From assembly GCA_027592275.1 (NCBI GenBank), contig JAQCKF010000013.1, positions 1-64,000 on the forward strand: 64,000 nt of DNA, in the 5' to 3' direction. Origin of the DNA: Pseudomonadota bacterium (GTDB lineage Bacteria; Pseudomonadota; Gammaproteobacteria; Pseudomonadales; Pseudohongiellaceae). Below the pieces are notes generated by a model. It made no database searches, was not told the origin of the DNA, and was given only the letters and a program-made list of their open reading frames with translations. Made by a program: the position numbers and the translations under genes. Position 1 is the first letter of the stretch. The number at the start of each line of letters is the position of its first letter. This document shows positions 18,740-28,960 of the stretch, in pieces.

Positions 18740-19903
18740 ATGAATTATCGAATTTTACTGCTCTCTGCTTACGACGCCATGAGTCACAAAATGTGGCGCA
18801 GCAGACTTCTCGAAATGTTTCCCGAGCACACTTGGACTCAACTCGTACTGCCACCGCGTCATTTCAACTGGCGGATAAGAGGCAATAGCTTGCAATGGGC
18901 TTTAAACGAAAAAGACCTACTCAATCAAGACTACGATTTGCTCATTGCTACCTCGATGGTTGATCTGGCAAGTCTTCGCGGGTTCATACCCCGCATCGCA
19001 CAGTTACCCACTCTGCTCTATTTCCATGAGAATCAGTTCGTCTATCCTTTAGGCAGCAAGCAAAGAAGCAACAACGTAGAACCACAGTTAGTCCCGCTCT
19101 ATTCGGCCCTATGTGCGGATGCCATCGCCTTCAACAGCAATTACAACCGATCCACTTTCTTGCAAGGGACCAAGGAATTACTGAAAAAATTACCAGACCA
19201 GCTTTCTCCGGAACTACTTGAGAGAATTGAGAAAAGCGAAGTCATCCCGGTTCCGTTGGAAGAATTTCCATTCGAGCCCGCAACGCCTGCAATGCTAGAA
19301 AGCCCTAAGCAAATTCTCGACGTAGTCTGGAATCATCGTTGGGAGTATGACAAGGGACCGAAACTTTTACTGTGTCTAGCGCAGGCGATCCGTACACAGC
19401 GATTGCCAATCAGGCTCCATGTAGTTGGACAACAATTCAGATCGTCCCCTGCGGAGTTTGAGAAGATTGCGCCACTACTAGAGCAGCATGCTGCGGACCT
19501 TAAGATCGATCAGGGTAGCTTCGGCTTTGTCGAGATGCGTGAGAACTATATAGATCTGCTTAAGCGCTGTGACGTCGTGCTCTCCACCGCACTGCATGAT
19601 TTCCAGGGTCTCGCCATACAGGAAGCCTGCACGCTAGGCTGCACGCCGCTTGTGCCCGACGCACTGGTCTATCCCGAATACATCGACAATGAATTTCTCT
19701 ATACTTTCAATAAAGGCATCAATGAAAGTAGCGAGGACGAAGCGAATTGCGCGGGAATTCTCAAGCGACTTGAGAACTGGCAAACAATGCTAGCAAATAA
19801 TATTGCTCTGCCAACGGTCACTCTAGATGGCTTTTCTCAGAAGGCACTTCGACCCAAATATGCGGAGCTTTTACAAAGGCTTTTTCGAGCAGCGAAGAAG
19901 TAG
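18740..19903 (+). CDS. DUF3524 glycosyltransferase, tRNA-queuosine mannosyltransferase-like
   Basis: The start MNYRILLLSAYDAMSHKMWR and the region to about residue 170 (LPPRHFNWRIRGN, LLIATSMVDLASLRG, LLYFHENQFVYPLG) match DUF3524, the N-terminal domain of vertebrate GTDC1, now known as the tRNA-queuosine alpha-mannosyltransferase QTMAN. A GT-B C-terminal half with VWNHRWEYDKGPKLLL and the donor-site region TALHDFQGLAIQEA follows. Start taken at 18740 because the family begins there; an ATG five codons upstream is possible. tgt, which makes the queuosine base exchange, lies 6 kb away, so a role in queuosine glycosylation is plausible but unproven in bacteria. Confidence 0.82.
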   Translation: MNYRILLLSAYDAMSHKMWRSRLLEMFPEHTWTQLVLPPRHFNWRIRGNSLQWALNEKDLLNQDYDLLIATSMVDLASLRGFIPRIAQLPTLLYFHENQFVYPLGSKQRSNNVEPQLVPLYSALCADAIAFNSNYNRSTFLQGTKELLKKLPDQLSPELLERIEKSEVIPVPLEEFPFEPATPAMLESPKQILDVVWNHRWEYDKGPKLLLCLAQAIRTQRLPIRLHVVGQQFRSSPAEFEKIAPLLEQHAADLKIDQGSFGFVEMRENYIDLLKRCDVVLSTALHDFQGLAIQEACTLGCTPLVPDALVYPEYIDNEFLYTFNKGINESSEDEANCAGILKRLENWQTMLANNIALPTVTLDGFSQKALRPKYAELLQRLFRAAKK

Positions 19904-19908
19904 CGCGA

Positions 19909-22161
19909 CTATTCTGCCTGCTCAACGAGTGGGAAGACGATTTTTTGGCCGATTTGTATCCGATTGAAATCCAGCTCGGGATTGTACTGGCGCACTAACC
20001 AGATAGGAGTGGAATAGCGATTCCTCGCTATGACGCCGACATTATCGTTTCGCTTGATCTCATATTGCTCGACACCCTGAATGCGGTAATTGCTAAAAAA
20101 TTCTTGCTGCAAAGTCGAATGAAATTCTCGACGCTTAAGTTCGAACTCCGCAATATTCACACTCGAGAAATCCAGAGTCAGACGCTTCCCCACAATAACT
20201 GGGTCGCTAAATGCCATATTGTTTAACCTGCGCACATCCCAAGCACGAATACTCAACCACTCGGCGAAGTGCCCTAGTGTTTCTGATGCCTGCACTTCAA
20301 CAGTATTGTTACTCGCTACGGTGTAATCTGAAGGGTCAGCAGACAAATTTTCGACGAGCTGTTCATTGCTCTCACTAATATCTATCACAGGGTCCAATGC
20401 CTCAGCCGTACTCTCTTCATCGGAAACTGGGGTATCCAATTGCTGATTGTCAGGCAAGACGGCGGCAGGAGGCAGGCGCACTAAGGTGAGCTGCTCTACT
20501 TCTACTGGAGGGGCTACTGGCATGTCTCCCACCGGCTCTACACGTGCCAGGACCTCTTCTGCCAGTTGAGTCTGTGCAGTCGGCGTTGGCGTTGGCGTAT
20601 TAGTAGCGTTTATCCCTGCTAGTTGAATCCCGGCGTCGCCCTGACCAGGCATTGTGAGCTGCTGTCCTGGATAGATTCTGTGTGGGTCTTGTATCCCATT
20701 CACACTCAAAAGCGCCCGCTCAGTTACGCCGTAGCGTGCAGCGATTAGTGATACGGTATCGCCCCTGCGAACTGTGTACGATCCGTCTTGGGATACAACA
20801 GCTGCAACCGCAGTAGATTGGCTATTATCCTGAGGAAGCAACAGCTGCTGGCCGATTTGGATCCTGTTATGGCTCAGCAGTTGATTCAAAGAGGCAAGCC
20901 TTGTCACTGACGTATTAAAGCGTCTAGCGATCACCGATAGGCTGTCGCCACGCTCAACCACATAGGCTATATCGGGAGTTTGTACTGCGAATTTGAAATC
21001 AGCAAGCACCATCGCCAAGATATCCCCCGAGGGAGCAACCTCTTCGCGTATCTTGATTTTGAAACCTGCCGGGATTCTTTTATTGCCCTCCCACACGACA
21101 GGACGAAGCGCTCGATTGTCAGCGCGCAATTGCTCCAAGCTTATACCAACAGAGCTCGCAAACACTTCAGCATCGATGAAGGCATCTGTCTCGATCTCTC
21201 TAAAATTTGGCGCGGGATTAAAATGCACAACGCCGAAGTGTTCCGCGGCATTTCTTTCTACCTCATTGACAGCGAGAAATTGTGCGTAGAAATTTCGCGA
21301 TGCGAATCCAAATGATCGACCCTTATAATTTGCGACGATCTTTTCAATATCAGTAGTTTCCGTTTCCCTTACGGCTCTGGCGATTCCGCCGGCTCCGTGG
21401 TTATAGGCAGTTAGCGCCAAAGGCCAAGTGCCTAGCACGCTGTAGTTGTACTCAAGCAGGCTCATCGCAGCGCTGGTAGCTGTATAGGGATCCATTCTCT
21501 CATCGACTATGTGATCGATGCGCATGAAGCGTTGACCGGTGGCACGAGTGAATTGCCACATACCTGCAGCCGATGCGCTAGAAAAAGCACCCGGATTGAA
21601 TGACGACTCAACATGAGGAAGCACTCCGAGCTCCGCTGGAAGACCTTTTTCTCGTATCACGTTGTTTATGTGTTGACGGTAGGCACCTGATCTTTGCAAT
21701 CCACCTAGGAATCTATCTGACTGACCCAACTGCCAGCGAACGTTGGATGCAGCCGCGCGCAGAGTCTGGTTACTCACGTCAATTGGCCACAGTGCAAGTA
21801 TCTCACTCTGCGAAGCTGTAAGCTGACCACGTTCTCCAGTGGCAAGCACTCGCAAGTCTTCCTGAATTTGGCTACGCCTAGCCTCAATCGCGCGGCGATT
21901 CAAGCGCATATCAGTATAGATAACATCTAGATGCTGTGAGTCGTGAAGAAAGCCACTCTGAGTGTCGACTTCGGTATACACACGAACCCAAAAGCTTATG
22001 GCAGGCTCTAATTCAGCAGGTCTAGGGAATAAGGCAGGGTCTTGAGCAAGCGATTCAATGGGCGCAAAGAGCAAGAATTGCAGCATCAGCACTGAAAGTG
22101 CTAGACGCCAACTTAAGAGAGCCTGCGCAGTGCGCTGGGGTTGTTGCCGCGAGTGAATCAA
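19909..22161 (-). CDS. mltD: MltD-like membrane-bound lytic transglycosylase with LysM domains
   Basis: A signal/anchor segment at residues 13-40 is followed by a family 1 lytic transglycosylase domain: catalytic Glu in LPHVESSFNPGAFSSASAAG, then MWQFTRATGQRF and ALTAYNHGAGGIARA. Four LysM-type repeats follow: YVVERGDSLSVIARRF, YTVRRGDTVSLIAARYG, a weaker VQASETLGHFAEWLS, and YEIKRNDNVGVIARNRYS at the C-terminus. At 750 residues it is longer than E. coli MltD. The apparent start is TTG at 22161 with AGAGGG upstream; the next in-frame ATG would cut the signal peptide. It cleaves peptidoglycan glycan strands in the periplasm. Confidence 0.9.
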   Translation of the reverse strand: MIHSRQQPQRTAQALLSWRLALSVLMLQFLLFAPIESLAQDPALFPRPAELEPAISFWVRVYTEVDTQSGFLHDSQHLDVIYTDMRLNRRAIEARRSQIQEDLRVLATGERGQLTASQSEILALWPIDVSNQTLRAAASNVRWQLGQSDRFLGGLQRSGAYRQHINNVIREKGLPAELGVLPHVESSFNPGAFSSASAAGMWQFTRATGQRFMRIDHIVDERMDPYTATSAAMSLLEYNYSVLGTWPLALTAYNHGAGGIARAVRETETTDIEKIVANYKGRSFGFASRNFYAQFLAVNEVERNAAEHFGVVHFNPAPNFREIETDAFIDAEVFASSVGISLEQLRADNRALRPVVWEGNKRIPAGFKIKIREEVAPSGDILAMVLADFKFAVQTPDIAYVVERGDSLSVIARRFNTSVTRLASLNQLLSHNRIQIGQQLLLPQDNSQSTAVAAVVSQDGSYTVRRGDTVSLIAARYGVTERALLSVNGIQDPHRIYPGQQLTMPGQGDAGIQLAGINATNTPTPTPTAQTQLAEEVLARVEPVGDMPVAPPVEVEQLTLVRLPPAAVLPDNQQLDTPVSDEESTAEALDPVIDISESNEQLVENLSADPSDYTVASNNTVEVQASETLGHFAEWLSIRAWDVRRLNNMAFSDPVIVGKRLTLDFSSVNIAEFELKRREFHSTLQQEFFSNYRIQGVEQYEIKRNDNVGVIARNRYSTPIWLVRQYNPELDFNRIQIGQKIVFPLVEQAE

Positions 22162-22304
22162 TCTGAACCGCCCTCTATAAACGTCCTACATGAACATTAG
22201 ATTTTGACGGGCTAAAACATAGCAATTATGCGAGTGATCGCCAAGTGCTATTTATCGCAGAACTAGCCCGCCTCGGGCAAATGCCTGCATGTTACAAACC
22301 CACA

Positions 22305-23258
22305 CTAGGGAATATCGTCCAATTCGGCGCCTTCCTTTACAGGCAACATCAAATCTTCGCGGGTCACGTTCATGTACAAAATGACATTCGAGGCGATATA
22401 GATTGAAGAATAGGTCCCAATCACCACACCGATGATAAGCGCCACTGCAAATCCCTGAGTAGATTCGCCGCCGATGAAAAGAATTGAGAAGAGCACCAAT
22501 AGTGTTGTCAATGAAGTAATCAAGGTGCGTGATAGTGTTTGATTGAGAGAAATATTGACCATCTCAAGCGGCGTGCCGGTGCGCAGGCGACGAAAATTCT
22601 CGCGAATACGGTCGGATACCACGATAGTATCATTCAATGAATAACCAATGATTGCCAACAGAGCAGCCAATGTATTCAGATTGAATTCGATTCGAAACAG
22701 AGAAAATATACCGAGAGTAATAATAAGATCGTGTGCAAGTGCCACCACAGCACCCACCGAGAACTTAAACTGGAAGCGCATGGCGATGTACACCATGATA
22801 ATGGCGAGGGCCACCAGCATGCCGATGCCCCCCGATTCAACCAGTTCTCCGCCAACTTTCGCGCTAACGTAGTCGGAACCTAACAGGGATATCTCACTTC
22901 CACTACTGCTCTGTAGCAGCTCGGCAATAGACTCTCCAACGATGACTGCCTGCGCAGCCTGTTCGCCTACTGCAACAGTTTCATCCACTGGCAGAAGAAT
23001 TCGAATATCGCGATCGGAACCGAAAGTTACGACTACCGCGTCTTCATAACCATTATCACGCAGCGTCTGATTAACATCTTGGACGACGACTGCTTCTGAG
23101 TAGCTCAAGCGCACCGATGTACCGGAGGTAAAATCCAGGCCAAACTCCAATGAGTTGAACGCCAGCGATAGGATAGAAACAATTACCAGAATAATAGATC
23201 CTATGCCCGCAATCTTGCGCACACCCATGAAGTCGATTTGTTTTTCAGTTAGTAACAT
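22305..23258 (-). CDS. secF: Protein translocase subunit SecF
   Basis: A 317-residue SecF with the first helix after MLLTEKQIDFMG, the periplasmic P1 domain containing LEFGLDFTSGTSVRL, and the membrane-embedded helices with the family signature IGYSLNDTIVVSDRIREN. With SecD it forms the proton-driven complex that pulls exported proteins out of the SecYEG channel. It starts six bases after the secD stop, so the two genes are an operon. Nothing unusual is seen. Confidence 0.97.
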   Translation of the reverse strand: MLLTEKQIDFMGVRKIAGIGSIILVIVSILSLAFNSLEFGLDFTSGTSVRLSYSEAVVVQDVNQTLRDNGYEDAVVVTFGSDRDIRILLPVDETVAVGEQAAQAVIVGESIAELLQSSSGSEISLLGSDYVSAKVGGELVESGGIGMLVALAIIMVYIAMRFQFKFSVGAVVALAHDLIITLGIFSLFRIEFNLNTLAALLAIIGYSLNDTIVVSDRIRENFRRLRTGTPLEMVNISLNQTLSRTLITSLTTLLVLFSILFIGGESTQGFAVALIIGVVIGTYSSIYIASNVILYMNVTREDLMLPVKEGAELDDIP

Positions 23259-23264
23259 ATTTAT

Positions 23265-25160
23265 CTATTTTCCCGCCGCTATGTTCAGGTCGTCTTGCTT
23301 GGCCATCATCCTGTAACTACCGATGGAGAGAGTCTTCCCAGACTTGCCGCCATAGATCAAATTCACAATTGCCCGTGTGCCGACGATGGCAGTAAACATG
23401 GACGTGATAATTCCGATCATCAGAGTGATTGCGAAGCCGCGCACTGGACCGGTGCCAATCGTGTAGAGCACCGCAGCAACCAAGAAAGTAGTCAGGTTAG
23501 CATCGATAATAGTCGAGAATGCACGGTTGTATCCCGCGTCGATGGCCTTTTGTGCTGGCGCGCCTTCACTCAACTCCTCACGAATTCTCGTGAAGATGAG
23601 CACATTCGCATCAACCGCCATGCCCACCGTAAGAACGATACCAACGATACCTGGCAGCGTCAGTGTTGCTGGAATTATCGAAGACATCACCGCTACGATC
23701 ATCAGAATATTCATGATGAGCGCCGCGTTCGCCGCCATTCCGAATGTACGATAATAGAAGAACATGAAGAGAACGACGAGCCCGGCCGCGACCTGCACGC
23801 CCAACAAGCCCTGATCAAGATTTTCCTGTCCCATTGACGGCCCGATAACTGATTGCTCAACAATCGTCATAGGGGCAGCTAACGATCCCGAACGAATAAG
23901 CGGAGCCAAGTCGCTCGCCTCGCGCGGGGTCAGCCCGGTGATGCTAAATTGGCGGCCCAAAGCCTGTTGAATAGTTGCGTGCATGATGAGTTCTTTCTCT
24001 TCATAGAACTCAATATCTTCGATTTCTTCGCCGTCTTCATTGATGCTTGTGATGGTGCGCGATTTAGTCTCGATTAAGAGTATATCCATGCGCCGGCCCA
24101 CATTGTCGCGAGTCGCACGGTTCATCTGATTGCCACCTTGCGCATCGAGACTCAAGACTACCGAAGGCTGGCTGTTCTGATCGAGCTGATAAACCGCATT
24201 GCTTATACGGTCACCCTGCAGGACTACATTGTTGTCGACATTGACGGGGATACCTTCGTAGTCATAGGTCTCGTAGCTGAGGCTAGACGCTCCTAATTCA
24301 GACTCGAGATGAATTTCCAATGTGGCGATACGCTGCAGAATTCGAATGGCTTGCGCAGGGTCTTGCATGCCCGGCAGCTCGACCACAATTCGATCAGAGC
24401 CTTGCTGCTGTACAGTTGGCTCCGACACACCGAGTGTGTCGACACGATTCAACAATGTAGTTCTATTAGCTTGCAAGGTATCAGTTTGAATCTGCAGCGC
24501 GGTCGCTGGTGTCATCCGCATATCGAGAATAAACACGCCTTCAGCTTCGCGATTCTGCATTTGTAAATCTGGAAAGTTAGTTACCAGTTCCGATCTGGCT
24601 TGGCTACGATCTTCCGCATTTGCGAAACGCACTTCTAGATGTGAGTTCGAAATCAAATTCAAGCCACGACTGCGAATTCTTTGCTCTCTTAATATGGTTC
24701 TTACATTGCTTAGGTTGTCTTCCATGCGACGTATTATCGCCGCGTCCATGTCCACTTCCATCAGAAAGTGCACTCCACCCTGCAAGTCCAAACCAAGATT
24801 CATCTTGCCTGCGCCTATGGACTGTAACCAGCCTGGAGTAGTGGGAGCGAGATTCAGAGCAACGATATAGCTCTCACCCAAGGCGTCTTCTATAGCCGTC
24901 TTTGCGCGTAGCTGATCATCGAGATTATTCAGGCGAATACGAATGCTCTCGGTATCAATTTCCTCACCGAAGAAATAGACCTCCGCCGCTTCTAGTGCTG
25001 ACGTAATGACGGGCATATCTCCCTGGCTCAACTCGGTGAGTTCATGGGAAATTTGCAAGGCGGGATCGTCAGGATAGAGGTTTGGCAAGGAATACAGAAA
25101 TCCCAAGATGACCACTATAAGAATGAGAATGTTTTTCCAGGCCGGGTACTTGTTTAACAT
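23265..25160 (-). CDS. secD: Protein translocase subunit SecD
   Basis: A full-length SecD (631 residues): N-terminal helix, large periplasmic domain with MNLGLDLQGGVHFLMEVDMD, P1-head region, and six C-terminal helices with VGMAVDANVLIFTRIREEL and the terminal GTGPVRGFAITLMIGI block. It partners SecF for post-initiation protein export. It follows yajC after an unusual 203-bp gap filled with hairpins and precedes secF by six bases. Confidence 0.97.
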   Translation of the reverse strand: MLNKYPAWKNILILIVVILGFLYSLPNLYPDDPALQISHELTELSQGDMPVITSALEAAEVYFFGEEIDTESIRIRLNNLDDQLRAKTAIEDALGESYIVALNLAPTTPGWLQSIGAGKMNLGLDLQGGVHFLMEVDMDAAIIRRMEDNLSNVRTILREQRIRSRGLNLISNSHLEVRFANAEDRSQARSELVTNFPDLQMQNREAEGVFILDMRMTPATALQIQTDTLQANRTTLLNRVDTLGVSEPTVQQQGSDRIVVELPGMQDPAQAIRILQRIATLEIHLESELGASSLSYETYDYEGIPVNVDNNVVLQGDRISNAVYQLDQNSQPSVVLSLDAQGGNQMNRATRDNVGRRMDILLIETKSRTITSINEDGEEIEDIEFYEEKELIMHATIQQALGRQFSITGLTPREASDLAPLIRSGSLAAPMTIVEQSVIGPSMGQENLDQGLLGVQVAAGLVVLFMFFYYRTFGMAANAALIMNILMIVAVMSSIIPATLTLPGIVGIVLTVGMAVDANVLIFTRIREELSEGAPAQKAIDAGYNRAFSTIIDANLTTFLVAAVLYTIGTGPVRGFAITLMIGIITSMFTAIVGTRAIVNLIYGGKSGKTLSIGSYRMMAKQDDLNIAAGK

Positions 25161-25222
25161 AGTGTGCTGCCAGCTAGCTTTTTATCGTCGATGAATAAAC
25201 GCGTGCGACTATTTGTTCGATA

Positions 25223-25350
25223 CTGAAAAAGTCATCCATGACTTTTTCAGACTGTCGTGCGCCAAAAGCTAGCGTAAAAATGTCATTTTACTTGCTTTTG
25301 GCTCACTCGCATTGCCCTTAACGGGCAATGGTTGCACATCCCTGTGCAAC
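25223..25350. repeat. Four consecutive hairpins in the yajC-secD gap
   Basis: Four palindromes follow one another: 25223-25250 (CTGAAAAAGTCA, loop TCCA, exact complement), 25261-25302 (GCCAAAAGC/GCTTTTGGC with inner GTAAAA/TTTTAC), 25311-25329 (ATTGCCC/GGGCAAT) and 25331-25350 (GTTGCAC/GTGCAAC). The stems differ, but the first and last share a CATCC(A/C)TG centre. They interrupt the yajC-secDF transcript, where they could act as a processing, attenuation or partial termination element, or be a dispersed palindromic repeat. No classical U-tract follows. Confidence 0.8.
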
Positions 25351-25363
25351 TCTGTCGACGCTA

Positions 25364-25690
25364 CTAGATCTGACTAATTGTGCCCTTAGGCAGAACCGCG
25401 GCGACTGAAGACTTTTGCAATTTGAGGACTACATTTTCCGCTACTTCAACGGCGATATAGTCTTCAGTTACATTGGCAACTTTGCCCATGAGCCCACCGG
25501 ATGTCATTATCTCATCGCCTTTAGAGACGCTGGTAATAAGCTCTTTATGTTCTTTGGCGCGTTTGGACTGAGGACGCCACAAGATCAGATAGAACAGTAC
25601 GAACATGCCACCGAATAGAATCAGGTTATAAGTCATCGAAGGTTGCCCTGCGGCTTCTTGGGCATAGGCTGTGGGGAAGATTAAATTCAT
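25364..25690 (-). CDS. yajC: Sec translocon accessory subunit YajC
   Basis: A 108-residue single-span protein: one N-terminal helix (NLILFGGMFVLFYLILWRPQ) with the family motif RPQSKRAKEHKEL, then the soluble GDEIMTSGGLMGKVANVTEDYIAVEV block. YajC joins SecDF in the holotranslocon. It is the first gene of the yajC-secD-secF cluster, transcribed on the minus strand after tgt, the usual gammaproteobacterial order. Confidence 0.95.
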   Translation of the reverse strand: MNLIFPTAYAQEAAGQPSMTYNLILFGGMFVLFYLILWRPQSKRAKEHKELITSVSKGDEIMTSGGLMGKVANVTEDYIAVEVAENVVLKLQKSSVAAVLPKGTISQI

Positions 25691-25928
25691 AAATGACTCT
25701 CTCAGGGAGTTAGGTGTCCGCTCAAGCAGAAAAGACCGGGGATTGTACCGGCTTTAATGCACTTCTTATATCGATTATTGCGTTCGCTTTAGCTCGCCTG
25801 CGAACGCTGTTTATTCTTTTCAAATACAGTGACTGCAAAAGCCCGAGGCCTACCGCTGTAACGCATCTATTCTAAATTGGGATTATTACTTTATTTTCAA
25901 GTGCCTAGCGCGCAGATTAAGGAAATTC

Positions 25929-27062
<1,134 letters not shown>

Positions 27063-27129
27063 TTAGTAACACTTATTTATCGACTAGGGCTTACTAACTG
27101 AATTTGAGAGACTGACTAGAAAAACTCCA

Positions 27130-28716
27130 TCAGTGTTCTCTAGTCGCGCGAAATTCAATGTCTGGCCAGCGCTCTTCCATCAAACTTAAGTTAACGCGAG
27201 TAGGTGCGAGATAGGTGAGATAGCCGCCACCATCGATGGACAAGTTCTCATGCGCCTTCTTGCGAAATTCTTCTAGCTTAGCCTTGTTCTTGGAATCCAC
27301 CCATCTCGCCACGTAGACCGTAACCGGCTCATAGATGGCATCAACCTTGTATTCGTCTTTCAAGCGAAAGGCCACAACTTCAAATTGCAGCACACCCACG
27401 GCCCCGACAATCAGGTCGTTGTTGCGAAGAGGCATGAACAACTGCGTAGAGCCTTCTTCGGATAGCTGCGTCAGTCCCTTCTGCAACGCCTTCAGCTTGA
27501 GTGGATCTTGCAGTCGAATACGTCTAAACAGCTCCGGGGCGAAGTGAGGGATACCTCGAAACTTCAAATCCTCTCCTGTGGTAAAGGTATCGCCTATCTG
27601 AATTGTGCCGTGATTATGCAAGCCGATGATGTCGCCAGACACAGCCGATTCAGCCTGCTCTCGATCACCCGCGAGAAAAGTTACCGCGTCCACTACTTTG
27701 ATATCCTTACCGATGCGCGTGTGACGCATCTTCATACCCTTCGTATACTGACCTGAACAGATCCTCATAAACGCTATTCGATCACGATGCTTAGGATCCA
27801 TGTTCGCCTGAATCTTGAAGACGAAACCACTGAATTCTTTTTCTTTCGCTTCTACGACACGAGTTTCTGTTTCTCGACTTTTCGGCTGGGGCGCCCACTC
27901 TACGAAATCTTCGAGCATTTTCTTAACACCGAAGTTCCCTAAAGCTGTACCAAAGAAGACGGGGGTCATGGTCCCCTTTAAGTAAGCGTCTCTATCGAAT
28001 TGGTGGCTGGCACCGCGCACCAGCTCAATCTCATCGATAAAGTCCTGGGTATAGCTTCCCAGCAGTTCTGCTGTCTCAGGACTTTCCAGCCCGTCGATTA
28101 TCACCTCGTCATGAATCTGGCTCCCTTGGCCGTGCTGATAGACATGAACTTTGTCTTCATACAGGTTATAGACACCCTTGAATTCTTTACCCATGCCCAG
28201 CGGCCAATTGATCGGCGCGCATTTGATATTGAGAACGGCCTCTATCTCATCTAGCACTTCAATAGGGTCACGGATATCTCGATCAAGCTTGTTAACGAAG
28301 GTGAAGATCGGAGTGTCGCGCAAACGACAGACATCCATCAGTTTGATAGTTCTCTCTTCTACGCCCTTCGCTCCATCGACGATCATCAACGCGGAATCCA
28401 CAGCCGTTAGTACGCGATAGGTGTCCTCGGAAAAATCTTCGTGTCCAGGCGTATCGAGCAGATTCACCATTCGACCCTTGTAGGGGAACTGCATCACCGA
28501 GGAGGTCACCGAGATGCCCCTCTGTTGCTCCATTGCCATCCAGTCAGATGTCGCATGGCGATCCGACTTCTTGCTCTTAACCGTACCTGCGACCTGAATC
28601 AGATTCCCGTAAAGCAGCAATTTCTCAGTGATGGTGGTCTTGCCAGCATCCGGGTGTGAAATGATCGCCAACACGCGGCGGCGCCCTATTTCGTCGATTA
28701 ATGATTCAATACCCAT
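27130..28716 (-). CDS. prfC: Peptide chain release factor 3 (RF3)
   Basis: A translational GTPase of the RF3 family (528 residues from the chosen ATG). Switch and nucleotide motifs are [15 protein letters not shown] (G1), [14 protein letters not shown] (G3) and NKLDRD (G4). RF3 recycles RF1/RF2 from the ribosome after termination. The ATG at 28716 matches the usual MGIES-type N-terminus; an upstream in-frame start at 28749 would place a strong hairpin (28739-28768) partly within the coding region, so I reject it. The hairpin therefore sits about 23 bases before the start codon. Confidence 0.95.
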   Translation of the reverse strand: MGIESLIDEIGRRRVLAIISHPDAGKTTITEKLLLYGNLIQVAGTVKSKKSDRHATSDWMAMEQQRGISVTSSVMQFPYKGRMVNLLDTPGHEDFSEDTYRVLTAVDSALMIVDGAKGVEERTIKLMDVCRLRDTPIFTFVNKLDRDIRDPIEVLDEIEAVLNIKCAPINWPLGMGKEFKGVYNLYEDKVHVYQHGQGSQIHDEVIIDGLESPETAELLGSYTQDFIDEIELVRGASHQFDRDAYLKGTMTPVFFGTALGNFGVKKMLEDFVEWAPQPKSRETETRVVEAKEKEFSGFVFKIQANMDPKHRDRIAFMRICSGQYTKGMKMRHTRIGKDIKVVDAVTFLAGDREQAESAVSGDIIGLHNHGTIQIGDTFTTGEDLKFRGIPHFAPELFRRIRLQDPLKLKALQKGLTQLSEEGSTQLFMPLRNNDLIVGAVGVLQFEVVAFRLKDEYKVDAIYEPVTVYVARWVDSKNKAKLEEFRKKAHENLSIDGGGYLTYLAPTRVNLSLMEERWPDIEFRATREH

Positions 28717-28738
28717 GCTGATGATTGCCGTTTTTTGA

Positions 28739-28768
28739 CCCCAGATCATGCGATTGCATGATCTGGGG
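28739..28768. repeat. 13-bp-stem hairpin in the prfC leader
   Basis: CCCCAGATCATGC, loop GATT, and the exact reverse complement. It lies 23 bases upstream of the prfC ATG, in its presumed 5' untranslated region. No U-tract follows in either direction (a T6 run precedes it on the plus strand), so it is more likely a leader structure than a terminator. Confidence 0.7.
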
Positions 28769-28798
28769 CTCAGATTGCAGAATTAGTAGGATCTATGC

Positions 28799-28828
28799 TC
28801 ACTCGCATGCCTAGTGCATGCCGAGTGA
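28799..28828. repeat. Second hairpin in the prfC/acyl-CoA dehydrogenase gap
   Basis: TCACTCG-CATGC, loop CTAGT, GCATG-C-CGAGTGA: a 12-bp stem with one bulged base. It is entered by GCTCACTCGCAT, a 12-mer also found beside the hairpins in the yajC-secD gap (25301-25312). It lies in the divergent promoter region of prfC and the acyl-CoA dehydrogenase. Confidence 0.65.
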
Positions 28829-28960
28829 AATCGGGCGCGATTATAACAGCTCGGAGCAAGGGTAGGGAAACCGCTCTACCGCTCTAGTCTATGGGTAGCC
28901 TGCCAGATACTCTACAATACCCGCCACAGCAATGAGAATAGAGCACAAGGACTACCAGAT

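Noticed and set aside
23295-23837. 180-residue open frame on the plus strand opposite secD
   Set aside because: It lies wholly antisense to a conserved gene, has no ribosome site or recognisable domain, and is a codon-bias shadow.
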